From a virus, in the IMG/VR virus record IMGVR_UViG_3300034023_001319, positions 1-27,585 of that record: a stretch of DNA of 27,585 nucleotides. One strand, written 5' to 3'. This document shows positions 1-9,048 of the stretch, in pieces; positions within the stretch are counted from its first letter, which is position 1; each line of letters opens with the position of its first letter. The notes under the pieces are model-generated. The model worked only from the letters and a program-made list of their open reading frames with translations. It was not told where the DNA came from and did not search any database. The translations under genes and the position numbers were made by a program.

Positions 1-1467
1 TTATCCGTAACTCAGGTTAGATACACTATTTTTAGGATTGTTTATTGCTTTAGCAAGAGTATTGTAGGATAAACTCTCAGTAGCATCATTTGTTGCTTTA
101 TGACGAAGTATATTTTCCAGTCTTTCCCGTTTTGCAACATCCCCGTATAATTTATCGGCTTCCTTAAAAGCATCATACCACTCTGGGTTACTCTTACCGT
201 ACTCTTGAATATCCCGTGAAACTGCTTTTTGTATTTTCTTAAGCTGATTTTTAACTCCTGCATCTGTATCCCATTTTATAATCGAATTCAGGCTCTTTTT
301 AGTCCCAACGAGTTTATTAACGTCATACTCTTGTAGCGGTAACTTTATAGGACTACCATATTGATTTAGTACTTTTGAAAATGGTTCTATTTCATTTTTC
401 ATAGTTTCAAGCGACTGCAGGAGGCTTTTTTCATCAGGGGAAAGAATAGCCGTATCTATTTTTATATTATCAATTGCTTCTTTAAAGTTAGTAGGTAATG
501 TTTTAGCATCTGCCGGTAATGAAGTCTTGACTTTATCGTATAAACCGGCAATCTGAGATTCTATCTCCGGAGTTCTTGACGGACCGATTTCATCAAAAAT
601 ATCACTTAATACTTTTTGCGTCTGTTCTTCGGCAAGCGCATATTTATTTTTTAACTTATTACCAAAAATGGGAGCTTTCCCCACGTACTGATCGGCTAAA
701 GCGGTTAATTTAGAATCGGTAACCGCTGCAGCCGGTAAATCTATACCTAAATCTCTTGCTGCCTTAGCTGCTTCAATATTCATACTCTTAGGCGTTAACC
801 CCATAAGTTTCATCGGTATTTTTGCGAGCGTCTGGCGAGGTTTTGTAAAGTTATTTAACAGACTTTTACTTTTAATAATAGCGGTAGGAGTAGCAACGCT
901 AGATATCAGATCAGCGTGCAACGGATCAACTCCTGCTTCCTGCATTACTCCAGAACCTGCCCCTATGCTACTGCCTGTTCCTATATCCTTGGCAAATTTG
1001 GTTAATAAAGATTTACTACCCCCTCGAATTGCACTTCCGGCAGCATTTAACGAAGCGCCGGTTGGAAGAGGGAGACTTGCCGTAGCACCTCCAAACTCTC
1101 CGGCTTTATATAGAATATTCCCTAAACTATCATTCTCCTTAGGCTTCATGGCGTCCAAAGCCTCAAGTCCTCTACTTGCTGACTTAGCCATGAATTCTGC
1201 GGACTCTGGCAGGATTGGAGCAACAACTCCGGGTGCTACCTCCATAACACCTGCCCCGAATTGATCTGCCGCTTCTGCCAGACCCGATCTACTAAAACCC
1301 GCTAATGCTCCTTTGCCAAATTGACCAAGCCTATCAAGAAAAGACGGCGGTGTTTCTTTTGCTACAGCTTTAGGACTCCGGTACTTATCAAATACACTAC
1401 TCCTTTGGCTCGGTAATTGATCTCTATCTATATTTTTAGGAGCTTTATACTTATCAAATTTACTCAT
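1..1467 (-). CDS. Phage virion-associated protein, unknown function (488 aa)
   Basis: Last gene of a four-gene minus-strand phage operon; its ATG overlaps the stop of the upstream 315-aa gene by 8 bases. The N-terminus carries a short repeated motif, FDKYKAPK (about residues 4-11) and FDKYRSPK (about 26-33), followed by a Gly/Ala-rich stretch (about 45-180) with short hydrophobic segments. The C-terminal half is charged and predicted mostly helical, with NPEWYDAFKEADKLY near residue 435. This layout resembles large internal or DNA-ejection proteins of podovirus-like phages, but I see no diagnostic domain. The stop codon lies exactly at the window edge, so the gene is complete. The phage-structural assignment rests mainly on the neighbour ending at 4358; the specific role is unknown. 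Confidence 0.6.
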   Translation of the reverse strand: MSKFDKYKAPKNIDRDQLPSQRSSVFDKYRSPKAVAKETPPSFLDRLGQFGKGALAGFSRSGLAEAADQFGAGVMEVAPGVVAPILPESAEFMAKSASRGLEALDAMKPKENDSLGNILYKAGEFGGATASLPLPTGASLNAAGSAIRGGSKSLLTKFAKDIGTGSSIGAGSGVMQEAGVDPLHADLISSVATPTAIIKSKSLLNNFTKPRQTLAKIPMKLMGLTPKSMNIEAAKAARDLGIDLPAAAVTDSKLTALADQYVGKAPIFGNKLKNKYALAEEQTQKVLSDIFDEIGPSRTPEIESQIAGLYDKVKTSLPADAKTLPTNFKEAIDNIKIDTAILSPDEKSLLQSLETMKNEIEPFSKVLNQYGSPIKLPLQEYDVNKLVGTKKSLNSIIKWDTDAGVKNQLKKIQKAVSRDIQEYGKSNPEWYDAFKEADKLYGDVAKRERLENILRHKATNDATESLSYNTLAKAINNPKNSVSNLSYG

Positions 1468-2407
1468 TGATTACCTGCAAACCATCATTATCTATGGCAT
1501 CTTGCACCCAATCTTTATGAACCCAATCTTTTGTACCTGTTATTGGATCAAGCATTAAAACCCTATCGCCGCCGTTAGTGCTCTTATCCCCTTCATCAGC
1601 ACTTATACCGAGCATAGCTCTTAAATCGTTAATAACGTTTATATTCGTTGCCATATCATTATCAGGCGATATCGTCGGTATATGTTTAAATTCCTCCTGA
1701 TTTGTGTATTTAAAAGCTTTATTCAATTTCCCGCGTAATACCTCACCTATTGCCCAAATCTTTGCCTGATCCGGACTATATTCCTGATTACTGAATTTTG
1801 ATCGGATGTATTTTCCTAATGGCGACCTCTCTCCTTCAGAACCAAGGTTCGTAACCGTATTTTCTGCATGAGTCAGCATTCCTTTCAACTCGTTCAAAGC
1901 TTCCTGCTTTTCTCGTTCTTCTTTACCTTTCTTAAAATTATTTAATAAACTTTTCTCTTCTTTTTTATCTCTCCTGAAATTATCCAGTAAATTATGATGT
2001 CTCTTAGTCTCTTCCAGCTGCCTCTCCTGAAATTTACGATGCCAGGCTTTGTCTTCTCGAGCGTCTGCTAAAGCCTGCTCTGCTCTTTGTTGCTGCAATA
2101 TTTGATTAGCCAAACGCTCATTTTCAGCAATTGCAGCATCCTCGCTAGTATTATAAGCCGAGAGTGCCGGATTCATCGCCCTCCCTATAACCCCTAAATT
2201 GTTTTTAAATCCACGCATGTCAGGCTCGTTTGCTAAACCGTTACCAAGAGCAAGTAATGCCTCATTTATCGCTCTATGCTGCTGATCCCTACTCATCCCT
2301 AAGTTGCTTCGGGTGCTGCTAATTGCTTTTGCTATTCCCTCATCAAAAGGATTTCTTCTCTCCGGGAGAGCTGCTACCTGATTTAATATTTCTTCTTCCA
2401 TAATCAT
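1460..2407 (-). CDS. Phage virion-associated coiled-coil protein (315 aa)
   Basis: Third gene of the minus-strand virion operon, 2 bases after the 648-aa gene. It is a soluble, charged protein. Residues about 95-185 are rich in E, K, Q and R with heptad-like spacing (ending in stretches such as LLNNFKKGKEEREKQ) and should form a long coiled coil. The N-terminal part (NPALSAYNTSEDAAIAENE region) resembles small helical phage internal proteins. There are no signal peptide or membrane segments. A second in-frame ATG two codons in (MEEEIL) could be the true start; neither has a clear Shine-Dalgarno, so translation may be coupled to the upstream gene. Function not recognised; a virion-assembly or internal-protein role is inferred from position. 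Confidence 0.6.
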   Translation of the reverse strand: MIMEEEILNQVAALPERRNPFDEGIAKAISSTRSNLGMSRDQQHRAINEALLALGNGLANEPDMRGFKNNLGVIGRAMNPALSAYNTSEDAAIAENERLANQILQQQRAEQALADAREDKAWHRKFQERQLEETKRHHNLLDNFRRDKKEEKSLLNNFKKGKEEREKQEALNELKGMLTHAENTVTNLGSEGERSPLGKYIRSKFSNQEYSPDQAKIWAIGEVLRGKLNKAFKYTNQEEFKHIPTISPDNDMATNINVINDLRAMLGISADEGDKSTNGGDRVLMLDPITGTKDWVHKDWVQDAIDNDGLQVINE

Positions 2408-2409
2408 AA

Positions 2410-4356
2410 TTAAATTAAATTAGCATATTTTTTCCAGTAAGACATTTTATCTAATATGCTCTGTATCCTTGGCTGCAATACGGCTATTCTATCTTTATCT
2501 CTATTATAATTACTATAACCCAGCCCAAGTTCGCGCATCATGTCATATCTAGCGCTTACTTTAGCTAATTCAGCTTGTTGCCTTTTTAGTTGAATATCTC
2601 TTTCTTTTAATTTGCTTTCAGCTAAAGCCTTTCTTTTCAGTAAAGCTTGTCTATTTTCTTCAGCTATTTTTAATTCCTTAGCTTTCCTAATTTGAGCTTG
2701 CCGATTTTCTTCTGCCATTCTTGACGCTAGACGCGTTGCCTCTGCCTGCCGCCTTACCTCATCTTCTCTTTTTCTCTGTAATTTGGTATTCTCAAAATCA
2801 GCATAATTCTTGATACCCCCCATATCCTGATTTAGGTTGCTCTCAAGCTCCGTCTCACTATGACTTACCGGTACAGTCTGCGCATATTGTGCCAAAGCAT
2901 GAATATTTGGCCTTAAAGATGGCGTATAAACAGACGGATTACTACTGATATTTGGATTGGCAAAAATACTGCTAATTTCTGGGCTTACATTGTATTTTAC
3001 AATATCACTACCCGCTATTTGCGGCCATTCCTGATTCCTCTCTTCTTCAAATCGCTCCCTCCTCTGGTTTAACTCATCTTGCGTATTTAGCCACTTGTCT
3101 ACTCCGAGCCGGTTCATTCCGCTAATCTTGCCCAGTAACTCCTGATATTCGGACAATCCTTGCTGACCTAAACTATTTAACCGGTTTAAATCATTCATGT
3201 CACTTTTATTTAAACCGCTCATTCTCCCTCGGAGTACATCCTGGAGTAAGTTGTTTCTATTGCCAAAACGACTTTTAGCAATTCTATTTATAGCATCCTC
3301 GGTTTGTGATAAATGTGATTGTGATCCATAAGTACCCTTTCGCTCATGATCCATACTGATTCTAGCCTTTTCCGCTTTTAAAAGACTTTTGGTATCAGCA
3401 TCAAGCTTGTTTACTTGTGGATCATAAATTGTAGGTAAATCGCCTATAGCTCGCGTTCCAACATTCTCTCGCCCCATTAACGAGCCATAAAGCTTATCTC
3501 TTTCTTCCCTTGATGAATCATTATAATCATGGCTCAAATCACCTAGCAGACGATGCGATACTGCTAATTCTTCAGGCACATTAGCAAGTTGCTGACCACT
3601 GTAAGTGGGAGTAGGGCTATTATAAAGATTTAGTCCCTTCTCAAGTACCTTAACTGCAGCTGCTTCACCATAAGGCCCCATGTTATCAGGATTACCGCCG
3701 CTATTTACTATATTGTATAACGCCTTCATCTTTTGCTTTGGGGCGTTTAATTCCTCGTAGTACTTGTTTTTATCTGCCGAATTTGCTAAATGCGAATATA
3801 TATGTTGCTGATTGCCGAATTGCCCCAGCATATTTGTTAATCCCGCTCTCTTTGCCTTCTCAGCTGACCCTAGTGCATTTAAACTATTGCCAAGTCCGGA
3901 ATTAAATTCAGATTCCAAACTCTTTGCATCATTACTTAAGGCATCTATACCAACACGTGATAATGGAAGCCCCTTATTTAGGTTCTTATCAAATTTATTA
4001 TAAAAACCGGTTTGCCTACTATCGGTTCTATCTCCAAACTGCTTTCCCATCATCCTCCATCCGGTATTACCCACCCCTCTTTGGCCTGATGAGAGTATAT
4101 CCAGTAAAGAGGTCTTTTGCCCCTCATTAAAACCCTGCGGAGTTCTACTTAAAACACTATTTGCCTCCACCGAGTAAGGAGCAGGGTTACTCGCAAACTG
4201 ATCTTCCAGAGTTCGTTTCTTCTGTGTTAAAGAAGACATTGGCACACTAGTCTTTCCTCTGTATACAGGTGTAGGGTTAGCTACCATTCGCCCTACATCA
4301 CGATTAATAACGGCTAAGGCTTGTTCTCGGAGGTCATTTAAGTTTCGTGTTTTCAT
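2410..4356 (-). CDS. Large phage virion-associated protein with C-terminal coiled coil (648 aa)
   Basis: Second gene of the minus-strand virion operon, one base after the stop of the 537-aa gene and with a good AGAGGA ribosome site. The N-terminal 450 residues are polar, Asn/Ser/Leu-rich and low in complexity, with many short helices. Residues about 520-620 form an extended Lys/Arg/Glu/Gln coiled coil that repeats the string AEENRQA twice. No enzyme motif or membrane segment is visible. Its length and composition suit an internal virion, scaffold-like or ejection protein, but no family was recognised. The phage assignment comes from operon position. Confidence 0.6.
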   Translation of the reverse strand: MKTRNLNDLREQALAVINRDVGRMVANPTPVYRGKTSVPMSSLTQKKRTLEDQFASNPAPYSVEANSVLSRTPQGFNEGQKTSLLDILSSGQRGVGNTGWRMMGKQFGDRTDSRQTGFYNKFDKNLNKGLPLSRVGIDALSNDAKSLESEFNSGLGNSLNALGSAEKAKRAGLTNMLGQFGNQQHIYSHLANSADKNKYYEELNAPKQKMKALYNIVNSGGNPDNMGPYGEAAAVKVLEKGLNLYNSPTPTYSGQQLANVPEELAVSHRLLGDLSHDYNDSSREERDKLYGSLMGRENVGTRAIGDLPTIYDPQVNKLDADTKSLLKAEKARISMDHERKGTYGSQSHLSQTEDAINRIAKSRFGNRNNLLQDVLRGRMSGLNKSDMNDLNRLNSLGQQGLSEYQELLGKISGMNRLGVDKWLNTQDELNQRRERFEEERNQEWPQIAGSDIVKYNVSPEISSIFANPNISSNPSVYTPSLRPNIHALAQYAQTVPVSHSETELESNLNQDMGGIKNYADFENTKLQRKREDEVRRQAEATRLASRMAEENRQAQIRKAKELKIAEENRQALLKRKALAESKLKERDIQLKRQQAELAKVSARYDMMRELGLGYSNYNRDKDRIAVLQPRIQSILDKMSYWKKYANLI

Positions 4357-4357
4357 A

Positions 4358-5971
4358 TTATCCTCTTAAATAACTCTCTAGTGACTTTGCACGAGGCGGA
4401 AGATTTACTTTTCCCCCTCTTTTATGTTTGCGAATGTTTTTTACAAACATGTCTAATTTTTTAGCGCCTAAATCGTTATCTCCGTTACCCAATTTACTAA
4501 CAATCTGAGGACTAATTTCCATTTCTCCATGAGAAACTAATGCTTTAATCTTTTTTGCTCCTGCTAAAGAATTACCATCTCCGGCATCAGCTACTACATC
4601 AGCTGGCATTACATAAGAACGATCTAGTAAATCCCTTCTAACCTTATCATCTTGCCCCCCGCTATCACCACTTAAATAAACTATAGGACTTCTAGGGTAA
4701 TAAATTTCTTCCGTTAAATAAGCATAAGGACTACGGGCGCTTCCGCCGCCTTTCATTCTAATAGGCCTACCATCATCATCCGTATACTCAATCCAGCGAC
4801 CGGTTCTTGCAAATTCCTCAGGTGATACAACGCGCCGATTAATACGACCCATGTTCTTTATATCTTCATCTAACTGCTTGTTTTTCCGCTTTTTTTGTAA
4901 ATCGGCACGTGCGGTTTCCAGAGCTTCATCAGCTTCAACTTCAGCAATCGTCTTACGACTAGCGTTACGATATCTTCTTTCTTCCTCTGCTATTTTCTCT
5001 GGACTCTTTGGCTTCTGCCGACCGCTTACTTGCGCCGCTACCGTTCCAAGTGTTAGTAAATTCTTAGGCTCAGTTAGATAGTCTTGTAATTTATCGGTAA
5101 AACCCATATTGTCTTGTTTTTTCTGTCTATCAAGCATGTAATTATAATAGTTCTCGGCATAATCCCCGCTACTGACACCTAAACCATGACCTTGTCCTCT
5201 GCCCATACCCGAAGAAAGTGCAGTTGCGCTACTTAAAGCCCCACCACTTACATAAGGATTACTTCCTCCAAGCCCGAACAGTCCACTACTACCGCCAGAA
5301 CCACCAAGACCTAAAGCAGGCAATATCGCATTAGTACTGCCGTAATTACTAAGGCTAGAACCAAGAGCCGTTCCTCCAATGCTTCTTAGTCCAGAGCCGA
5401 GAGCAGATGCAAAAGATGGAAGAGCTGCTCCCATACCGGCTCCTTTTAAAGCTCCACTTAAAGCACTCTTGCCTCTTGCTGCGTGCTGTATTCCCTGACC
5501 GAGTGCGCCGCCGATAATGCCACCTATTCCCGGTAGCACCATGTTACCGATAACTGCTCCAGCTCCACCTCCTATTACACTTTTTATTGCTTTAAATGGA
5601 TTAGTCCAAAAACTATATTCACGAAGCCCGGTAGCAGGATTTATCGTACCACTTCCACCTAAACTTTTTAATATATGAGCTTCTATAGGATTAATATGCG
5701 CAAGCTCGGTATCGCCGTTTCTTCCGTGTCTTCTAATCAGATCGGCAAGCTTCGGTAAGTCTTCATCACCGACAGAGCCTCCTTCTTTAAAAGAGTACTG
5801 CGCTCCTGTATTATCATAAGCATTACTGTAAGACATATTGGGATCACCATAACCTCCCTCTTCATAACGAGAATCAGGCATTTGATTATCGCCATCAGAA
5901 GCTAGGTTATAAGGATCAGAACTGTTATAAGGATAGTTGTAGGTATTTAAATATGGATCGTAATTTTGCAT
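4358..5971 (-). CDS. Glycine-rich phage structural protein (537 aa)
   Basis: First gene of the minus-strand virion operon. The N-terminus is Tyr/Asn/Asp-rich (about 1-65), followed by DLPKLADLIRRHGRNGDTEL and AHINPIEAHILKSLGGSGT (about 72-110). I associate this signature with a phage protein family whose members read much like LRRHGRGGDTxLAHINPxEA. Residues about 125-270 are a glycine/alanine/serine-rich, partly hydrophobic region (GGIIGGALGQG, GLGGSGGSSGLFG) that could insert in or interact with membranes. The C-terminus has a second familiar phage pattern: GEMEISPQIVSKLGNGDNDL, then KKLDMFVKNIRKHK and LPPRAKSLESYL. Both signatures point to a virion-associated protein of tailed phages. The exact role (ejection, internal or tail) is not known. 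It anchors the phage interpretation of the whole left arm. Confidence 0.7.
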   Translation of the reverse strand: MQNYDPYLNTYNYPYNSSDPYNLASDGDNQMPDSRYEEGGYGDPNMSYSNAYDNTGAQYSFKEGGSVGDEDLPKLADLIRRHGRNGDTELAHINPIEAHILKSLGGSGTINPATGLREYSFWTNPFKAIKSVIGGGAGAVIGNMVLPGIGGIIGGALGQGIQHAARGKSALSGALKGAGMGAALPSFASALGSGLRSIGGTALGSSLSNYGSTNAILPALGLGGSGGSSGLFGLGGSNPYVSGGALSSATALSSGMGRGQGHGLGVSSGDYAENYYNYMLDRQKKQDNMGFTDKLQDYLTEPKNLLTLGTVAAQVSGRQKPKSPEKIAEEERRYRNASRKTIAEVEADEALETARADLQKKRKNKQLDEDIKNMGRINRRVVSPEEFARTGRWIEYTDDDGRPIRMKGGGSARSPYAYLTEEIYYPRSPIVYLSGDSGGQDDKVRRDLLDRSYVMPADVVADAGDGNSLAGAKKIKALVSHGEMEISPQIVSKLGNGDNDLGAKKLDMFVKNIRKHKRGGKVNLPPRAKSLESYLRG

Positions 5972-5991
5972 TTTTGCCTCTAGTCTATAAC

Positions 5992-6020
5992 AAAATAAAG
6001 GCTTTATTTTTATTATAGCA
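5992..6020 (-). promoter_or_regulatory. Extended -10 promoter and dyad operator of the virion operon
   Basis: On the minus strand a consensus TATAAT (6012-6017) is preceded by TGC (6018-6020), giving an extended -10 element; no good -35 is seen. The predicted start of transcription (about 6005) falls inside a perfect dyad, AAAATAAAG-G-CTTTATTTT (5992-6010). This could be an operator or a 5' stem-loop in the mRNA. The promoter lies just downstream of the recT terminator and 40 bases before the first virion gene, so the two operons are separately controlled. Confidence 0.5.
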
Positions 6021-6046
6021 GAAACAATCTTAATCCATGTTTTTTC

Positions 6047-6081
6047 GTAAAAAGAAAAAAGGAGCTAAAAAGCTTAGCTCC
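6047..6081 (-). terminator. Rho-independent terminator of the exonuclease/recT operon
   Basis: A perfect 8-bp stem, GGAGCTAA (6061-6068) with TTAGCTCC (6074-6081) and a 5-base loop, is flanked on its left by an A-run (about 6051-6060). Read on the minus strand this is a GC-containing hairpin followed by a U-run, the classic intrinsic terminator. It sits about 84 bases after the recT stop and insulates it from the virion promoter. Confidence 0.8.
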
Positions 6082-6164
6082 TCTAAAAATAGAAAAAAAC
6101 GAGTAATTGATAGTGTGTTCACGTTAACATATTTTAACAAGCAAATCTAGGTGTATTTTAAAAC

Positions 6165-7028
6165 TTACGCCGCCTCTACTATGCTTTGCGAATAATTATA
6201 CTGCTCGTTAATCCATTTAATACAGGATAGTTGTCTTTCCTCCCCTAAGTCAGCAATACTCTCAACACCAGCTTTACTGCACCACTTGTTTATTATCTCG
6301 CTTGGTACGTTATACAATTTAATAAGTTCTATTAACTCGGCTAAAGTTTCGCTTGGCTCTAGGGCTTTGACTTCTTCTTCCTGGTGACTTAAAACGGAGT
6401 CAAGTTTGCTACTTACTACTTGAGACTTCATTTCCAAGCGGTCATAATTTGTAACGGCTTCATTACTTTGAGTCTTAGGCGTTACATCCTTTTCCGGCAT
6501 ATCTACTACCTGATAGTCTTGCGCCTCTTCAACTGTTATCAAGCCTCCCAAAGCATCTGCAAACTTATCTCTAAGAGCAAAGCCTCTCGCTCTCATCTGC
6601 ATCATTCTTTTCGGATACTGAGTCCATGGACCGCTCTTACCCCATAAGCCAGCTTTTTTAGCATCTTCTGCGCTAAAGCTTACGGTATGCTCGGTTTGGT
6701 TCCGACGCTTAACCCTGCAAAAAGCCGTATTTGTTTTCTCATCATACCACTCCTTGATATCTTCAAATGACGAATGTGCCTGTACAAGAGCAAGTAATGC
6801 GTCGCCATACACGGAAGGTTTGCCGTTAATAACCGCTATATTCTGCAACGCCTGTATTGGCTTTAATCCAAGTTCGGCTCCCATTTGCACGGCAACTAGA
6901 ATATCTGCTGCTTTACCCTGATAAGTTCTCGGCACCATAGCACTATTTGCTATAATCGTAGCATACTCCATAGCTTCCTTTAAGTTACTCGGTGTTAATA
7001 ATGTTGTTTTTACTGCTATGTGACTCAT
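6165..7028 (-). CDS. recT: RecT-family single-strand annealing protein
   Basis: A 287-aa protein with the hallmarks of the RecT recombinase family. These include QGKAADILVAVQMGAELGLK (about 37-56), IQALQNIAVINGKPSVYGDA (58-77), a central GLWGKSGPWTQYPKRMM block (128-144) and MRARGFALRDKFADALGG (145-162). RecT proteins coat single-stranded DNA and anneal it to complementary strands, working with a partner 5'-3' exonuclease; the exonuclease gene lies directly upstream. The C-terminal about 100 residues (after VVDMPEKD) are a charged, helical extension. The operon ends at the intrinsic terminator 6047-6081. A 151-base spacer separates it from the exonuclease gene, longer than the other gaps in the operon; I see no convincing promoter there. 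The ribosome site is weak (AAGAGAT). Confidence 0.9.
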   Translation of the reverse strand: MSHIAVKTTLLTPSNLKEAMEYATIIANSAMVPRTYQGKAADILVAVQMGAELGLKPIQALQNIAVINGKPSVYGDALLALVQAHSSFEDIKEWYDEKTNTAFCRVKRRNQTEHTVSFSAEDAKKAGLWGKSGPWTQYPKRMMQMRARGFALRDKFADALGGLITVEEAQDYQVVDMPEKDVTPKTQSNEAVTNYDRLEMKSQVVSSKLDSVLSHQEEEVKALEPSETLAELIELIKLYNVPSEIINKWCSKAGVESIADLGEERQLSCIKWINEQYNYSQSIVEAA

Positions 7029-7179
7029 ATTTTATCTCTTAATTATTATTTTAAAAAATGTATTGCAGCTTCTTATTTCCCTCATGCTTAACGTAGTCCT
7101 AAGAACTAAGATGAGTAATAATGTGAGCGAAAATTATGCTAGCAATAACTACCTCTAATAAAATCATTTCCTTTGACCC

Positions 7180-8103
7180 TTATTTAATTAAAAACATTCT
7201 TGATTGCTTACCGTAGTTTATACATTTCTCGTATACTTCTCTATACTTTTCCTTAAACTTCTTTACATCAACCAGCGACTTTGGAGCAGTGTTTTTCCAT
7301 GTAGCTATTACGTTCCCCTGACCATCAATTAGCACGTCATAATCTCTCATAAATTCCTGTATATCGGTCTTTAATTTCTCAATGGTGCTTTGTATCCGTA
7401 CTTCTTCCTCCTTAGCCGCTTTAAGTTGTTCCCATTTTTCCAAAATGTTACTTTCCGCTACTATTTCGTGATGGTTACTTTGTGGAAATAAATTAAATGT
7501 GTCCCTAGTATTAACACATTTAGGCGGGATTCTTTTTTCTATATGGTTATGCCAAAAATTACAGGCTATCTTAATTAACTTATCTTCTAGCTCCTTGTTT
7601 CTATTATACGTGTATATTCTAAAATCTTGACCGCCGATGAGTACTGCTGTATCAACTACTGGAACATTACAAACTGCCGAATATGTAGCGTTTTGAATAA
7701 GATAGGACTCGGGGATTTGGTCAGTCCCTAAGTCGCCCCATTCTTTAGCTTTAAGAAACGAAGCAGTTTTACATTCAAGAATACGCCTTTTATTATCTGC
7801 CCACCGATCAATATTAGCTGCTAAAAATGAATATTCAGGATGATAAATCGTGTTTGGCTCTATTTCCACATCATAGCCAGTATCCTCACTATAAGCCTTA
7901 GCAACCACATCTTCTAAAAGGTTGCCCCACCTCATTGCAGCGTTAGTCTCTTCGCTAATATCATCGCTGGTTTTATCTAAGTATACGTCAAGAGCCGTGC
8001 GGTATGGATTTAAGCCGCAGATAGCTCCTAAATCACTGCCACCGATATAATTTTTACGTTCTTTTAACCAATGCTCTCTTAACCATTCTTGTTTGTTTTC
8101 CAT
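7180..8103 (-). CDS. YqaJ/lambda-type viral recombinase exonuclease
   Basis: A 307-aa PD-(D/E)XK nuclease of the YqaJ/lambda exonuclease family. The N-terminal signature YIGGSDLGAICGLNPYRTAL (19-38) is followed by GNLLED (E64), NIDRW (D99) and ILECKTA (E110, K112). The D-ExK triad is intact, and Q137 in YLIQNATYSA matches the conserved glutamine. Such enzymes degrade the 5' strand of double-stranded ends to expose single strands for the annealing protein encoded next in the operon. Normal length for the family, no membrane segments. The C-terminal region (about 225-265) is a helical, charged segment. The pair forms a phage Red-like recombination system used in replication or repair of linear ends. 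Confidence 0.9.
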   Translation of the reverse strand: MENKQEWLREHWLKERKNYIGGSDLGAICGLNPYRTALDVYLDKTSDDISEETNAAMRWGNLLEDVVAKAYSEDTGYDVEIEPNTIYHPEYSFLAANIDRWADNKRRILECKTASFLKAKEWGDLGTDQIPESYLIQNATYSAVCNVPVVDTAVLIGGQDFRIYTYNRNKELEDKLIKIACNFWHNHIEKRIPPKCVNTRDTFNLFPQSNHHEIVAESNILEKWEQLKAAKEEEVRIQSTIEKLKTDIQEFMRDYDVLIDGQGNVIATWKNTAPKSLVDVKKFKEKYREVYEKCINYGKQSRMFLIK

Positions 8104-8127
8104 ACTAATAACCTTATTGCTTTATTA

Positions 8128-8385
8128 TTATAAATAACGTTTTATTTCTTCAAGCTGACCTAGTACCTTCTGTGGATTAAAAAGCAAATGCTCTTTTGCC
8201 GCCGCCTGTCGTTCCAAAAATGTAACTATCAAGACACAAAACTCCCTCGGTACTACTACAAACTCGTCATCAGTCTTAGACTTAAGCCACATTGACAAGC
8301 TGTGTGTTGAAATATCACCAACCATGCCCCAGAGAAGATTAGAAATTTCCTCCCGTGAAATAAACCGATCTTTTACAGTAAGCAT
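8128..8385 (-). CDS. Unknown small phage protein (85 aa) in the recombination operon
   Basis: I start this gene at MLTVKDRF because a strong GGTGGAGG ribosome site lies 6 bases upstream and the ATG is one base after the preceding stop. The longer open frame upstream of it runs through the end of the 219-aa gene. The protein has a possible HTH-like N-terminal helix pair (SREEISNLLWGMVGDISTHS) and a C-terminal helix. There are no catalytic motifs and no recognised family. It lies between a 219-aa unknown protein and the exonuclease, so a role in recombination or replication is inferred from context only. Confidence 0.65.
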   Translation of the reverse strand: MLTVKDRFISREEISNLLWGMVGDISTHSLSMWLKSKTDDEFVVVPREFCVLIVTFLERQAAAKEHLLFNPQKVLGQLEEIKRYL

Positions 8386-8386
8386 T

Positions 8387-9046
8387 TTAAACCTCCACCC
8401 CTCTAGTTGATGAAAAGTAAGAGCGCAAGCTTTGATCATGCATGTAAGCATTATACTCTGCCTTATCAATTGCCTGCTCTAGAGCTACCGGGTCATATTC
8501 ACTAGTATCCCAATCAACACAGTAATCTTTTGCCTTTGCAAGTAAATACTCGTATTTATCAATATCAACCATTAGCCGGTAGTAGTTATCGCCATAGGTT
8601 TCATAGGGAATGTTATAAAAGTTAGCTCTTTCTATCTGTTCCTCTATAAACGCTTCCTTTGCTCTTGTAATAATTCTGGCAAATGTTTCTTTAACACTTT
8701 CTGGTAGCTCTAGGCTTTCAGTTTTAGTTTCGTGAAATTTAGGTAGTTCCGTTAGGTTATCTGGTAATTTTGCTACTTGACGCTCATTAGAAATTTTTAC
8801 CGCTTGTCTTAATCGCTCAAGATTAGAAAATACTTGCACCGCTTCTTTTTGAGGCAGTAGCATCTTCTTTAAGTATTCTTTTGCTTTGGCAACACTGATT
8901 TCTTCTAAACTCGGCATAGTAGATTCGTAATTATCATGGCTTATTAAATCTATTGTACCATGCTTTACCGAATTATTGATTTTCTCGTGATTTTTTGATT
9001 CTAAAAAAGACTCTTGACGTAAAGGTAGGGTTGAGATATTTTTCAT
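8387..9046 (-). CDS. Unknown phage protein, first gene of the exonuclease/recT operon
   Basis: A 219-aa soluble, charged, mostly helical protein of no recognised family. The C-terminal part is acidic and aromatic (NFYNIPYETYGDNYYRLMVD, about 142-161, and CVDWDTSEYDP). The start has a good ACGGAGA ribosome site at spacing 4. It is the first gene after the promoter at 9189-9217, separated by a leader of about 135 bases that holds two inverted repeats. The leader and the first few codons overlap the proposed antisense RNA and its promoter, so translation of this gene is the likely point of control for the operon. Confidence 0.65.
   Translation of the reverse strand: MKNISTLPLRQESFLESKNHEKINNSVKHGTIDLISHDNYESTMPSLEEISVAKAKEYLKKMLLPQKEAVQVFSNLERLRQAVKISNERQVAKLPDNLTELPKFHETKTESLELPESVKETFARIITRAKEAFIEEQIERANFYNIPYETYGDNYYRLMVDIDKYEYLLAKAKDYCVDWDTSEYDPVALEQAIDKAEYNAYMHDQSLRSYFSSTRGVEV
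9014..9042 (+). promoter_or_regulatory. Candidate promoter of antisense RNA
   Basis: TTGACG (9014-9019), a 17-base spacer and TATTTT (9037-9042) form a plausible sigma-70 promoter on the plus strand, inside the 5' end of the minus-strand gene 8387-9046. It faces into that operon's leader, and transcription would begin near 9049. No plus-strand protein gene lies downstream before a terminator. The -10 element matches only 4 of 6 consensus bases. Confidence 0.4.
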
Positions 9047-9048
9047 AT

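Noticed and set aside
7099-7167. 22-residue hydrophobic minus-strand ORF between the exonuclease and recT genes
   Set aside because: Ribosome-site spacing is too short and so small a frame is expected by chance in AT-rich DNA.
8386-8469. 28-codon upstream extension of the 85-aa protein
   Set aside because: It lies within the end of the preceding gene, and a strong GGTGGAGG site precedes the later ATG.
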